Assembly: GCF_944381005.1 (NCBI RefSeq)
Contig: NZ_CALWJM010000007.1
Location: 1 to 64,000, forward strand
Source: an uncultured Butyricicoccus sp.
GTDB lineage: Bacteria; Bacillota; Clostridia; Oscillospirales; Butyricicoccaceae
Direction of reading: 5' to 3'
DNA length: 64,000 nucleotides
Within the stretch, counting starts at the first letter, position 1. Every line of letters begins with the position of its first letter. The notes under the pieces are model-generated. The model had not been told where the DNA came from. It saw only the letters and a program-made list of their open reading frames with translations, and searched no databases. A program made the translations under genes and the position numbers. Below, in pieces: positions 49,727-58,401 of the stretch.

Positions 49727-50692
49727 ATGAGCTTTACTTTGATTGGCAAGCACGAAAAGGACTCCCGTGCAAACCGTGACGGTTATGTAACCGCACTGGA
49801 AGAAATGATGCAGGCAGACCGCAATGTCGTACATATCGACTGCGACCTGTACAACTGCATCAACACCGCAAAGCTGGAGAAGGAATTCCCCGGTCAGTGC
49901 TTTAATGCAGGTATTGCGGAAGCCGACGCAATGGGCATTGCTGCTGGTATGACAGCGGCTGGCAAGACTGCGTTTGTACACTCGTTCGGCTGCTTCGCTT
50001 CCCGCCGCGCATTCGACCAGGCATTTATGTCGGCTGCTTATGCAAAGCTGCCCGTTCATGTCATCGGTTCTGACCCCGGTGTTTGTGCAGCTTACAATGG
50101 CGGTACACACATGCCGTTTGAGGACTGCGCACTTTATATGTCCATTCCGGATGCGGTTGTCATCGACCCGACCGATTATGCGATGATTCACTGCCTGACC
50201 AAGAAGCTGGCAGCTTCCAAAAAGTTCTCTTATATGCGCATGGTTCGTAAGGGCATCGTTAAGGTGTATGACGACGGCGCAGACTTCGAGATTGGTAAGG
50301 GCGTAACGCTCAAGGAAGGCAAGGACGTGACCATTATTGCTTCGGGCATCATGGTAGACGAGGCACTGAAGGCACAGGAGACACTGGCAGCAGAGGGTAT
50401 TTCGGCTAAGGTTGTGGACATGTTCACTTGGAAGCCGATTGACGAAGAACTGATTGTCGCTTCGGCAAAGGAAACTGGCGCAATCGTAACCGCTGAGAAC
50501 CATCAGGTAAATTGTGGTCTGGGTTCGGCTGTCGCACAGGTTGTTGCAAAGAACTGCCCGGTACCGATGGAAATGATTGGTGTGCAAAACCGCTTTGGTC
50601 AGGTTGGCGCACAGAATTTCTTGCAGGAGGAATACAACCTCACCGCAGCCAACATTGTAGCGGCAGCGAAAAAGGCGATTTCCCGAAAGTAA
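49727..50692 (+). CDS. Transketolase, C-terminal subunit
   Basis: A 321-residue subunit with the pyrimidine-binding domain (about 15-180: NAGIAEADAMGIAAGMTAAGK carries the ThDP-activating glutamate, then FASRRAFDQ) and the C-terminal transketolase domain (about 195-315; VTIIASGIMVDEAL). It completes the enzyme with the preceding gene. AAGGAGG precedes the ATG. Codon choice in both subunits is dominated by C-ending preferred codons, like that of the synthetases and iolE in this window, hinting at high expression. Ends in a terminator. Confidence 0.94.
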   Translation: MSFTLIGKHEKDSRANRDGYVTALEEMMQADRNVVHIDCDLYNCINTAKLEKEFPGQCFNAGIAEADAMGIAAGMTAAGKTAFVHSFGCFASRRAFDQAFMSAAYAKLPVHVIGSDPGVCAAYNGGTHMPFEDCALYMSIPDAVVIDPTDYAMIHCLTKKLAASKKFSYMRMVRKGIVKVYDDGADFEIGKGVTLKEGKDVTIIASGIMVDEALKAQETLAAEGISAKVVDMFTWKPIDEELIVASAKETGAIVTAENHQVNCGLGSAVAQVVAKNCPVPMEMIGVQNRFGQVGAQNFLQEEYNLTAANIVAAAKKAISRK

Positions 50693-50710
50693 TAAAATAT
50701 GAGACAATAA

Positions 50711-50743
50711 GAAGAAGGTTCCCAAAATGGGAACCTTCTTCTT
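50711..50743. terminator. Terminator between transketolase and lipoprotein genes
   Basis: Fourteen-base-pair stem GAAGAAGGTTCCCA/TGGGAACCTTCTTC with a three-base loop; U-rich on the plus side. Confidence 0.8.
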
Positions 50744-50744
50744 G

Positions 50745-51383
50745 TTATGCGTCGGTCAACGGCTCGCGGAACAGCGTGCAGACATCTGTTCCATCAGGGG
50801 TGTCGCTTGTGACCGCGCCTTCGTCCAGATTGGTCAAACGAAAGACCTGATACAGGGTGTCATTGCTGGTCGTCTCGGTGATGACCAGACGCTTCCAAGT
50901 CGTTTCGGTGACGCCGCGATTGTCTTGAGCGGCAAACGCATCGGCAGTGTTATCCACCTTGAGCGTATAGGCTCCGTTATCATAAGATAGCGTGGATACG
51001 ATGGGGTCACCTTCGGTGGTGTACTGTGTAATCTGAATGGTAGCAGAAGTGCCGACACCGGTGATGTTGAGAAATTCTTCAAAGTTCTCCCGGCCGGTTT
51101 GTTCACCGCTATGGGATAGTTCCAGTGTACCACAGTCAAAAAATGTGATGGCATTGGGGTCTGGTGGTGTTTGGTCAGACGGCTGTGTTGTCTGCGGTGT
51201 TTCATTGGTATCGGGTGTATTAGTAGGGGATTGTGGCTGCGTATCTTCGGGTACCGTGTCATTGGGCTGCGTTTGCGTCGGGGGTGGGGAATCGGTGGTT
51301 TGTTTGGGGCCGCAGGCCGATAACATGCCCAATAAAGCGGTCAGACTCAGCGCATAGAGCGCCCAGCGGAATACACGTTTCAT
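50745..51383 (-). CDS. Putative lipoprotein of unknown function
   Basis: A 212-residue lipoprotein with a basic signal peptide and the lipobox LLGMLSAC (lipidated C24). A long Pro/Thr/Gln/Asp-rich linker (about 25-78) leads to a beta-rich domain (about 80-212) that starts ITFFDCGTLELSHSG and matches no family I recognise. AAAGGAG precedes the ATG. It sits in the middle of the catabolic island but on the opposite strand, so a functional link is not evident. The plan resembles the lipoprotein at 21760-22386. Confidence 0.78.
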   Translation of the reverse strand: MKRVFRWALYALSLTALLGMLSACGPKQTTDSPPPTQTQPNDTVPEDTQPQSPTNTPDTNETPQTTQPSDQTPPDPNAITFFDCGTLELSHSGEQTGRENFEEFLNITGVGTSATIQITQYTTEGDPIVSTLSYDNGAYTLKVDNTADAFAAQDNRGVTETTWKRLVITETTSNDTLYQVFRLTNLDEGAVTSDTPDGTDVCTLFREPLTDA

Positions 51384-51593
51384 CGTGTGTCATCTCCTTT
51401 CCATCTGATAGACGGAGGGGAACACAAAACGTTCCCTTTTTTTCATTGTAGCAGACCGGTGAATTTTGTGCAATGCGGCAAGGGGTGACAAAGCGGGGAA
51501 AATGGATTCTGTCGGAATTTCTCTAGGCAAATCGGTGTGGGTGCGGTAAAATAAAAACATCAATATTAAAACGCAAAACGGAGGTTTTCGCAA

Positions 51594-52766
51594 ATGGATG
51601 CAAAGGAACGCGCACTGCTCGCGCATGAAAAATGGGGCGGAAAGATTGAGGTCATTGCGCGCTGTGAGGTGGCAAACCGGGATGACCTGTCGATTGCCTA
51701 TACGCCCGGAGTGGCCGAGCCATGTCTGAAAATCAAAGAGGACGTATCCGATAGTTATCGGTATACCCGCCGGCACAATCTGGTCGCGGTCATCACCGAC
51801 GGCACGGCGGTTTTGGGACTGGGCGACATTGGCCCCGAAGCGGGTATGCCGGTTATGGAGGGAAAATGCGCACTGTTTAAAGCGTTTGCCGATGTCGATG
51901 CCTTTCCGCTTTGCGTCAAGAGTAAGGATGTCGATGAGATTGTGCGCACGATTGAATTAATTTCGGGTTCATTCGGCGGCATCAATCTGGAGGATATCTC
52001 GGCACCGCGTTGCTTTGAGATTGAGCGCCGTCTGAAAGAAGTGTGCGACATTCCGATTTTTCACGACGACCAGCACGGTACAGCGGTTTGCTGTGCGGCG
52101 GCGATGATTAACGCCTGTCGGTTGACCGGTCGAGAGCTGAAAAATATTAAGCTGGTGGTCAATGGCTGTGGTGCGGCCGCGATTGCTGTTACCAAGTTTT
52201 TGATGTTCTTGGGCGTGCAGGATGTGACCATGTGCGAACGATTCGGCATTGTGTGCGAAGGCGATGAGCGCCTGAACCCAGCACAAGCAGAGATGGCAAA
52301 AATCACCAACCGCAGTCATCAGACCGGCACATTGGCCGATGCGGTCAAGGGTGCCGATGTATTCTTTGGTCTATCTGCGCCCGGCGTGCTGACGGCAGAG
52401 ATGGTTGCCACAATGGCGAAAGACCCGATGGTCTTTGCAATGGCAAATCCGGTGCCTGAAATCTGGCCGGATGAAGCCAAGAAGGGCGGAGCAGCCGTTG
52501 TAGGCACAGGCCGTTCGGACTACCCCAACCAAATCAACAACGTATTGGCGTTTCCGGGCATCTTCCGCGGCGCATTGGATGTGCGGGCATCGGACATCAA
52601 CGAAGAAATGAAGATGGCGGCGGCTTATGCGATTGCGCATGTAATTTCGGATGAAGAATTGTCATCCGATAACATTATGCCGCTGGCGTTTGATGAGCGT
52701 GTGACCGGTGCGGTTGCCAAAGCGGTGGCAGAAGCTGCTGTTCGCACAGGAGTTGCGCGGATTTGA
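51594..52766 (+). CDS. Malic enzyme (malate dehydrogenase, oxaloacetate-decarboxylating)
   Basis: A 390-residue short-type malic enzyme that decarboxylates malate to pyruvate with NAD(P). It shows the family's SIAYTPGVAEPCL, the catalytic KAFADVDAFPLCV/KSKDVDEIV region, FHDDQHGTAV with metal-binding aspartates, and the Rossmann motif NGCGAAAIAV, followed by a second signature AMANPVPEIWPDEA. NAD is likely the cofactor in this short group but the specificity is not proven by sequence. GGAGG precedes the ATG. It lies between the transketolase and iolE genes, each with separate transcription signals. Confidence 0.93.
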   Translation: MDAKERALLAHEKWGGKIEVIARCEVANRDDLSIAYTPGVAEPCLKIKEDVSDSYRYTRRHNLVAVITDGTAVLGLGDIGPEAGMPVMEGKCALFKAFADVDAFPLCVKSKDVDEIVRTIELISGSFGGINLEDISAPRCFEIERRLKEVCDIPIFHDDQHGTAVCCAAAMINACRLTGRELKNIKLVVNGCGAAAIAVTKFLMFLGVQDVTMCERFGIVCEGDERLNPAQAEMAKITNRSHQTGTLADAVKGADVFFGLSAPGVLTAEMVATMAKDPMVFAMANPVPEIWPDEAKKGGAAVVGTGRSDYPNQINNVLAFPGIFRGALDVRASDINEEMKMAAAYAIAHVISDEELSSDNIMPLAFDERVTGAVAKAVAEAAVRTGVARI

Positions 52767-52818
52767 GTATTCCGGTTGAAAACTGGGAGAAAATTTGGTG
52801 AACTTTGATACATTTTGG

Positions 52819-52847
52819 TTGACTTTTTACAACTTCTCTTATACAAT
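52819..52847 (+). promoter_or_regulatory. Promoter of iolE
   Basis: TTGACT (52819-52824), a 17-base spacer and TACAAT (52842-52847); the leader to the ATG is about 66 bases. Confidence 0.75.
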
Positions 52848-52919
52848 AAAGACAGGAAAAATGGCACTGTGTTCCAAGTAGTGCAGTGATTTCAATATTT
52901 CATTACGGAGGTATGCAAT

Positions 52920-53831
52920 ATGTTAGACCCCAAGAAAGTAAAACTCGGTATGTGCCCTATCGGTTGGTCCAACGATGATATGTGGGACTTGGGCGACGAG
53001 AACACTTTCCAGCAGTGCGTTTCTGAGATGGCACTGGCTGGTTTCACCGGTTCGGAAGTTGGCCATAAATATCCGGAGGATAAGGCTGTTCTCAAGCACA
53101 TGCTGGATGTGCGCGGCATGACCATCGCATCCAAGTGGTTCTCCTCTTTCCTGGTAGACAAGCCGTATGAAGAGGTTGAGGCTGAGTTCATCAAGGAACT
53201 GGAATACCTGTCTTATGTTGGCGCTTCGGCTATCAACATTTCGGAACAGTCCGGTTCGATTCAGGGCAAGACCGATGTTGCAGTACTGGACATGCAGAAC
53301 AAGCGTGTATTGACCGATGAAGAATGGGACCGCCTGTGCACCGGCCTGAATAAGCTGGGCAAGCTGTCGCTGGAGAAGTATGGTATTCGCTCCTGCTTCC
53401 ATCATCACATGGGCACCGTGGTACAGACCGTTGAGGAGACCACCCGCCTGATGGAGAACACTGACCCCAAGTATGTGTTCCTGTGCTTTGATACCGGTCA
53501 CTTTACCTTCGCTGGCGAAGACCCGGTTAAGATGCTGGAGAAGTTTGCAGACCGTGTGGGTCATGTACACCTCAAGAACATGCGTATGCCCATCGTAGAA
53601 AAGGTTCGTGCAGAGCACTGGTCTTTCCTCGATGCCGTTCGCAATGGCGCATTCACCGTACCGGGTGACCCGGATGGCTGCGTACAGTTCGACGATGTAT
53701 TTGCACTGCTGGATAAGGCTGGCTACGAAGGCTGGATTATGGTTGAGGCCGAGCAGGACCCGGCAAAGGCAAATCCGTTTGAGTATGCTAAGATGGCACG
53801 CGCTTACATCAAGGAGCACACCGGTCTTTAA
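52920..53831 (+). CDS. iolE: Myo-inosose-2 dehydratase
   Basis: A 303-residue TIM-barrel protein of the AP-endonuclease/xylose-isomerase-like family matching IolE, which dehydrates 2-keto-myo-inositol to the ring diketone that IolD then opens. Family features: KLGMCPIGWSNDDMWDLG at the N-terminus, SCFHHHMGT, CFDTGHFTFAGEDP and a metal-site glutamate in WIMVEAEQDPAKANP. Preceded by GGAGG and its own good promoter, followed by a terminator, so it is a single-gene unit rather than part of the iolB-iolD operon. Confidence 0.94.
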   Translation: MLDPKKVKLGMCPIGWSNDDMWDLGDENTFQQCVSEMALAGFTGSEVGHKYPEDKAVLKHMLDVRGMTIASKWFSSFLVDKPYEEVEAEFIKELEYLSYVGASAINISEQSGSIQGKTDVAVLDMQNKRVLTDEEWDRLCTGLNKLGKLSLEKYGIRSCFHHHMGTVVQTVEETTRLMENTDPKYVFLCFDTGHFTFAGEDPVKMLEKFADRVGHVHLKNMRMPIVEKVRAEHWSFLDAVRNGAFTVPGDPDGCVQFDDVFALLDKAGYEGWIMVEAEQDPAKANPFEYAKMARAYIKEHTGL

Positions 53832-53866
53832 TTGACGGGTACATACCGAGAGAATATCGCAATCAG

Positions 53867-53894
53867 GAGCCGACCGTAAAGGTCGGCTCTTTTT
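53867..53894 (+). terminator. Terminator of iolE
   Basis: Nine-base-pair stem GAGCCGACC/GGTCGGCTC with a GTAAA loop, followed by TTTTT. Confidence 0.9.
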
Positions 53895-53896
53895 CG

Positions 53897-53925
53897 TTGC
53901 ATCCCTGCTTTGGCTATGGTATCAT
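53897..53925 (+). promoter_or_regulatory. Promoter of the YcxB-like pair
   Basis: TTGCAT (53897-53902), a 17-base spacer and TATCAT (53920-53925), immediately after the iolE terminator. Confidence 0.65.
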
Positions 53926-53969
53926 AGGAAGCAGAACCCCAATGGAACTATAACAAGGAGGAAATCCCT

Positions 53970-54512
53970 GTGCTTCAACAGTATCGGTATCAAATGGGGC
54001 CGCAAGAGTATCTGGCGTATCAAAAATATCATCTGGCGCATGACAAGGCGGCTCGCGGACGCATTGCTGCAATGCGTTTGATTGCAAGCGTTGGCATGTT
54101 GGTCATCGGCTTGCTGCTGCATGTTGTCGGGCGGGTCAATTTGGTGGTGGTCGGCGTGTTTGCAGTGTTGGCTGTGTGTGCATGGGTGCTTGTGCCGCAA
54201 TGGGTGCGGGATAGTATGTACAAAACGGCGGAACAGCGCTACGCCCCCAAGATTGAGCCTTATACCGCCGTAACGACGATGGAGGAGGACGGCCTGCATA
54301 TTTTTGACGGCGAAGAAGAACAGGTTCTGTTGTATGACAGCATTGAGCAAATCATAGACGAGGACGGCTACCTGTTTTTAGGATATGGCGACCGGCAAAC
54401 CGTGGTTATCCCACCGGCGGCCTTTGTACAGGGAGCGAACGAGCGGGCGGATTTTTTATCCGAACTGCGGCATATGGTACACAAACGAAGAAGTGGAGTG
54501 GCACAAAAGTAA
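53970..54512 (+). CDS. YcxB-like membrane protein, first of a pair
   Basis: A 180-residue protein with two membrane helices (about 32-70, MRLIASVGMLVIGLLLHV and the following VVVGVFAVLAVCAWV) flanked by a cytoplasmic N-terminus starting QYRYQMGPQEYLAYQKYHLAHDK and a C-terminal domain (about 85-175) with GLHIFDGEEEQVLLYDSIEQIIDEDGYLFL, the YcxB-like signature. Function of the family is unknown. The start is a GTG at 53970 preceded by AAGGAGG. One base separates its stop from the next start. Confidence 0.78.
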   Translation: MLQQYRYQMGPQEYLAYQKYHLAHDKAARGRIAAMRLIASVGMLVIGLLLHVVGRVNLVVVGVFAVLAVCAWVLVPQWVRDSMYKTAEQRYAPKIEPYTAVTTMEEDGLHIFDGEEEQVLLYDSIEQIIDEDGYLFLGYGDRQTVVIPPAAFVQGANERADFLSELRHMVHKRRSGVAQK

Positions 54513-54513
54513 T

Positions 54514-55086
54514 ATGGATTTGATGGAACTGCAATATCATATCACCGAACAGGATTTCGTGGATTATAACATGTATTTTATTGAACACGATGCCCTGACG
54601 CAAAAAACCATGCGCAAATTAAGTTTGATGCTGGCTGGATTGGTGGTCGTGGGCGGTACTGCGCTGATGTATGTCATGGATTCGCTGTCACCGGTCAGCA
54701 TTGCGGTGTATTTGCTGCTGGCAGTCGTGTGTTTTTTCTATGGCCCTGTGTGGTTTAAGCGCAAAGCCCGAAAAAATGTACACCGCACCATTCAGCACGC
54801 GGTCAATAAACACATTTGCGGCCCCAAAACGCTGAAACTGACCGAACAGGGGGTGCAGCTTGTGGGGGAGAGCGAGGACAGCCTGCACCCATACAGCGCA
54901 TTTAAGCGGGTCACGATGGCAAGCAATCAGGTGTATTTGTATCTGGACGATATTTCGGCACTGATTGTGCCGAATCATGCTTTTGAGCAGGAGGCAGACC
55001 GGCAGGCATTCGTCAAGCTGTTGGAAGAGAAGATTGCACAGGCAAAACAACAAGAAGAACAGGATACAGAACATTCGGATGATTAA
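54514..55086 (+). CDS. YcxB-like membrane protein, second of a pair
   Basis: A 190-residue protein with the same plan as its neighbour: an N-terminal segment (LQYHITEQDFVDYNMYFIEHDA), two membrane helices (about 35-80), and a C-terminal domain with GVQLVGESEDSLHPYSAFKRVTMASNQVYLYLDDISALIVP. It ends in a Gln/Glu/Asp-rich tail. No strong ribosome binding site lies before the ATG, so translation is probably coupled to the upstream gene. The two proteins share the fold but limited identity, which suggests an old duplication and possibly a heteromer. Confidence 0.78.
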   Translation: MDLMELQYHITEQDFVDYNMYFIEHDALTQKTMRKLSLMLAGLVVVGGTALMYVMDSLSPVSIAVYLLLAVVCFFYGPVWFKRKARKNVHRTIQHAVNKHICGPKTLKLTEQGVQLVGESEDSLHPYSAFKRVTMASNQVYLYLDDISALIVPNHAFEQEADRQAFVKLLEEKIAQAKQQEEQDTEHSDD

Positions 55087-55120
55087 AATAAATTTATGTT
55101 GTGGGAGAGTATAAGAACGG

Positions 55121-56146
55121 ATGGCGGTTACACTCAAACAGATTGCTGAAATTGCTGGGGTATCTCGCGGAACGGTTGACCGTGCCTTGCACAATCGCGG
55201 GCGCGTCAGTCCGGAAGTGGCCGAGCGGGTACGGCAGATTGCGCAGGAACTTGGATATCAACCCAATGAGGTGGGGCAGGCCTTGGCGCGCAGCCGCCGT
55301 CAGATAAAACTCGGTGTTGTGTTGCAATCAGCCGAAACGCCTACGATGAAGATTGTGGCACAGGGGGTCAGACAGGCGGCGCAGACGCTGGAAAAGCAGG
55401 GAATAGAAGTGCTGTTCCGACCCATCGAATCGGTCGATGCAATGCGTGAGTTGGAATGTTTGGATGAACTGTTGACGGCAGGTATTCACGGATTGGCGAT
55501 TGCTCCGGCAGATGACCCATCTGTCTGTGAACGGCTGGGGCAGATTGCCGAACGGGACATTCCGATTATTACATTTAACGCCGATTTGCCGCAGTCTAAG
55601 CGCATGTGTTTTGTGGGGCAGGATAATGACCGCGCCGGTCGAACGGCGGCCGGATTGATGGCGATGATGGTGCCGCAAAATGGAACGGTTGCGGCTATCA
55701 CCGGCCACTTGTGCAACGACGGACACCGCGCACGCTGTGGCAGTTTTGCAGATGAATTGAGCCGGATTGCACCGGGTATCACGCTGTTACCCGTACAGCC
55801 CTGTTCTGACCGGGACGATTGCGCCTATGAGTTGACCTGCAACTTGTTAAGGGAGCATCCCGGATTGTCGGCAATTTATGTCGCGGCCAATGGGCAGCAT
55901 GGAGTGTGTGAGGCGCTGCGCGCAGCCGAGCTGGATGGAACCTTACGGGTCATCGCATACGACGTGACCCGACAAAATATAGATGACCTCAAACAGGGCG
56001 CCATCAGTATTTTGATTGACCAAAAGGCACAGGAACAGGGATACCGCCCACTGATGCTGCTGCGGGACTATCTGTTTTCCGGGACGCTGCCAAACAGCGA
56101 ATTTTATTATACAGGTATCACGCTCAAAACACGCTACAATCTGTAA
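55121..56146 (+). CDS. LacI-family transcriptional regulator
   Basis: A 341-residue regulator with the N-terminal LacI HTH (VTLKQIAEIAGVSRGTVDRALHNRGRVSPEVAERV, 3-37) and hinge, followed by a periplasmic-binding-protein-like sensor domain (about 62-335) of the type that binds sugars such as ribose. Key ligand-site segments are FRPIESVDAM and FNADLPQSKRMCFVGQDN. No sugar operon lies directly beside it; the nearest are the YcxB pair upstream and thrS downstream. A regulator of the catabolic island 2-12 kb upstream is possible but unsupported. GGGAGAG precedes the ATG. Confidence 0.9.
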   Translation: MAVTLKQIAEIAGVSRGTVDRALHNRGRVSPEVAERVRQIAQELGYQPNEVGQALARSRRQIKLGVVLQSAETPTMKIVAQGVRQAAQTLEKQGIEVLFRPIESVDAMRELECLDELLTAGIHGLAIAPADDPSVCERLGQIAERDIPIITFNADLPQSKRMCFVGQDNDRAGRTAAGLMAMMVPQNGTVAAITGHLCNDGHRARCGSFADELSRIAPGITLLPVQPCSDRDDCAYELTCNLLREHPGLSAIYVAANGQHGVCEALRAAELDGTLRVIAYDVTRQNIDDLKQGAISILIDQKAQEQGYRPLMLLRDYLFSGTLPNSEFYYTGITLKTRYNL

Positions 56147-56208
56147 ATTTGTGAAAAAAACAGCGCACAAACACAAAAATTTCCGACAGTTTTTCATGTA
56201 TTGTGCGG

Positions 56209-56237
56209 TTGACAAAGGCACACCACTGGTGTATCAT
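56209..56237 (+). promoter_or_regulatory. Promoter of the thrS T-box leader
   Basis: Consensus TTGACA (56209-56214), a 17-base spacer and TATCAT (56232-56237). The spacer holds the palindrome ACACCA-C-TGGTGT (56220-56232). Confidence 0.8.
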
Positions 56238-56254
56238 CATTATAAGATTTTATA

Positions 56255-56527
56255 CTACAAAGGCTTTGAAGGAAATCGCCTATTTCTCAATGGCAGCCTG
56301 ACAGAGAGCGTCCGCCTTGGCTGGAAGCGGATGCCAGACTGGAGAACTTGGCGTACCGGTTCCTGAGCCGCACAGGGGAATTCTTTAGTATCCTGTGCCG
56401 AGTCGCCCTCGTTACGGGCTCCGAGCGGCAGCCCCCGCACTTTTTGCATGGCTGCAAGCAGGGTGGAACCGTGGGTTTTATCAGCTCACCCCTGAAATCA
56501 ATTAGGATTTGGGGGTGGGCTTTTTGT
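56255..56527 (+). promoter_or_regulatory. T-box riboswitch, tRNA-Thr type
   Basis: A leader with T-box architecture. Stem I closes with GGCT...AGGAA (from 56263) against TTCCTGAGCC (to 56369). On its 3' strand lies an ACC threonine codon (56355-56357), the likely specifier. The distal AGAGAG and GGCTGGAA loops are present. The T-box core CAGGGTGGAACCGTGGG is at 56459-56475; its TGGA pairs with an NCCA end having discriminator U, right for Firmicute tRNA-Thr. The terminator is GCTCACCCC...GGGGGTGGGC with TTTTTG (56484-56525). Uncharged tRNA-Thr would favour readthrough into thrS. Confidence 0.9.
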
Positions 56528-56560
56528 TCGCCCCAAAGATGCAGAAAGGATGGAACCATT

Positions 56561-58348
56561 ATGTCCGACAATCAGTATACGTTTGAAAACCCGGTTTACC
56601 GTGACACCTACCGTCATACGGTATCGCACATTCTGGCACAGGCAGTCAAGCGCCTGTACCCCGAAGTCAAGCTGGCCATTGGCCCGGCGATTGAAACCGG
56701 TTTTTACTATGACTTCGACGCGCCGTTCTCGTTCACACAGGAGCATTTGGACGCGCTCGAAGCCGAGATGAAGAAAATTTGCAAGGAAAAATTGCCGCTT
56801 GAGCGCTTTGAACTGCCGCGTGCCGAGGCGCGCAAGCTGATGGAAGAAAAGCAGGAGCCGTACAAGGTAGAATTGATTGACGACCTGCCCGAAGATGCAG
56901 TAATTTCGTTCTACAAGCAGGGCGAATTTACCGATTTGTGCGCCGGCCCGCATCTGGATTCGACCGGCCGTGTCAAGGGCAACGCCATCAAGTTGACCTC
57001 TGCAACTGGTGCTTACTGGCGCGGCGATGCCAACCGCAAAATGCTTCAGCGCATTTATGGTACGGCATTCCCCAAAAAAGAGGAACTCGACGCTTATTTG
57101 GCACAAGTTGAGGAAGCGCGCAAGCGTGACCATAACAAGCTCGGTCGTGAATTAGAGTATTTCACAACGGTCGATGTCATTGGTCAAGGTCTGCCCATTC
57201 TGCTGCCCAAGGGTGCGCGCGTCATTCAGCTGCTTCAGCGTTGGGTCGAGGATGAGGAGCAGAAGCGCGGCTATCTGCTGACCAAGACCCCGTTGATGGC
57301 AAAACGCGATTTGTACCGCATTTCCGGTCACTGGGACCACTATCTGGACGGTATGTTCATCATGGGCGACCCGCACGATGAGGAAAGCGAGTGCTTTGCC
57401 CTGCGTCCGATGACCTGCCCGTTCCAGTATCAGGTTTATCTCAACCGTCAGCGCTCTTACCGTGATTTGCCCATGCGCTTGGCTGAAACCTCCACGCTGT
57501 TCCGCAATGAGGATTCGGGCGAGATGCACGGCCTGATTCGTGTGCGTCAGTTCACCATCTCGGAAGGGCATTTGGTATTGCGCCCCGACCAGTTGGAAGA
57601 AGAGTTCCGTGGCTGCTTCGAGTTGGCACGCGACATGCTGCAAACGGTTGGTCTGTGGGAGGACTGCTCGTTCCGCTTCTCCCAGTGGGACCCGGCAAAC
57701 CCGGACAACAAGTACGAGGGCACCAAAGAACAGTGGGATGAAGCACAGGGCGTTATGGGTCGTATTCTCGACCATCTGGGCATTCACTATGAAGTTGGTA
57801 TTGACGAAGCCGCTTTCTATGGCCCCAAGCTGGATATCCAGATTAAGAACGTATTCGGCAAGGAAGATACCCTCATCACCATTCAGATTGATATGCTGCT
57901 GGCGCAGAAGTTCGGCATGGAATATGTCGATAAGGATGGCGAGAAAAAGATACCGTATATTATTCACCGTACCTCTATCGGCTGCTACGAACGCACGCTT
58001 GCCCTGCTGATTGAAAAGTATGCGGGCGCGCTACCCACATGGCTGGCACCGGAGCAGGTACGCATCATGCCGATGACCGACCGCAATGCTGACTATGCAA
58101 CCGAAATTCGCGCAGAATTGGAAAAGAATGGTTTCCGCGTAGAAGTCGATTACCGCAGTGAGAAAATCGGCAAGAAGATTCGCGAAGCACAGCTCGAAAA
58201 GGTTCCGTATATGTTGGTTTTGGGCGACAAGGAACAGGAAGCTGGTTCGGTTGCCGTGCGTAACCGCCGCGACGGCAATACGACTGTGATGCCGCTGGCA
58301 GAGTTTGTGGACAAGCTGCAATATGAGGTTGCAAATAAGCTGAAATAA
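56561..58348 (+). CDS. thrS: Threonyl-tRNA synthetase lacking the TGS domain
   Basis: A 595-residue class II synthetase. The usual N-terminal TGS domain (about 60 residues) is absent: the protein starts directly before the editing domain (HTVSHILAQAVKRLYP, and DLCAGPHL with the editing cysteine). The catalytic domain has MTCPFQYQVY with the zinc-site cysteine, motif 2 (AETSTLFRNEDSGEMHGLIRVRQF) and motif 3 near HRTSIGCYERTLALLIEKY; the anticodon domain fills 490-595. The start at 56561 has GAAAGGA after the T-box terminator. The proS gene follows after 53 bases with no clear terminator. Confidence 0.95.
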   Translation: MSDNQYTFENPVYRDTYRHTVSHILAQAVKRLYPEVKLAIGPAIETGFYYDFDAPFSFTQEHLDALEAEMKKICKEKLPLERFELPRAEARKLMEEKQEPYKVELIDDLPEDAVISFYKQGEFTDLCAGPHLDSTGRVKGNAIKLTSATGAYWRGDANRKMLQRIYGTAFPKKEELDAYLAQVEEARKRDHNKLGRELEYFTTVDVIGQGLPILLPKGARVIQLLQRWVEDEEQKRGYLLTKTPLMAKRDLYRISGHWDHYLDGMFIMGDPHDEESECFALRPMTCPFQYQVYLNRQRSYRDLPMRLAETSTLFRNEDSGEMHGLIRVRQFTISEGHLVLRPDQLEEEFRGCFELARDMLQTVGLWEDCSFRFSQWDPANPDNKYEGTKEQWDEAQGVMGRILDHLGIHYEVGIDEAAFYGPKLDIQIKNVFGKEDTLITIQIDMLLAQKFGMEYVDKDGEKKIPYIIHRTSIGCYERTLALLIEKYAGALPTWLAPEQVRIMPMTDRNADYATEIRAELEKNGFRVEVDYRSEKIGKKIREAQLEKVPYMLVLGDKEQEAGSVAVRNRRDGNTTVMPLAEFVDKLQYEVANKLK

Positions 58349-58360
58349 TATAATATTTGT

Positions 58361-58379
58361 GGGCAAGCGTCCCTTGCCC
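58361..58379 (+). other. Small hairpin between thrS and proS
   Basis: Perfect stem GGGCAAG/CTTGCCC with a CGTCC loop, followed by GGACATAAAG and not by a U-run, so not a normal terminator. It may be a processing or stabilising element. Confidence 0.45.
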
Positions 58380-58401
58380 GGACATAAAGAGAGGATACAA
58401 A

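Noticed and set aside
48836-50725. A 629-codon open frame antisense to both transketolase genes
   Set aside because: Shadow of two well-supported genes with strong ribosome binding sites and cofactor motifs; no start signals of its own.
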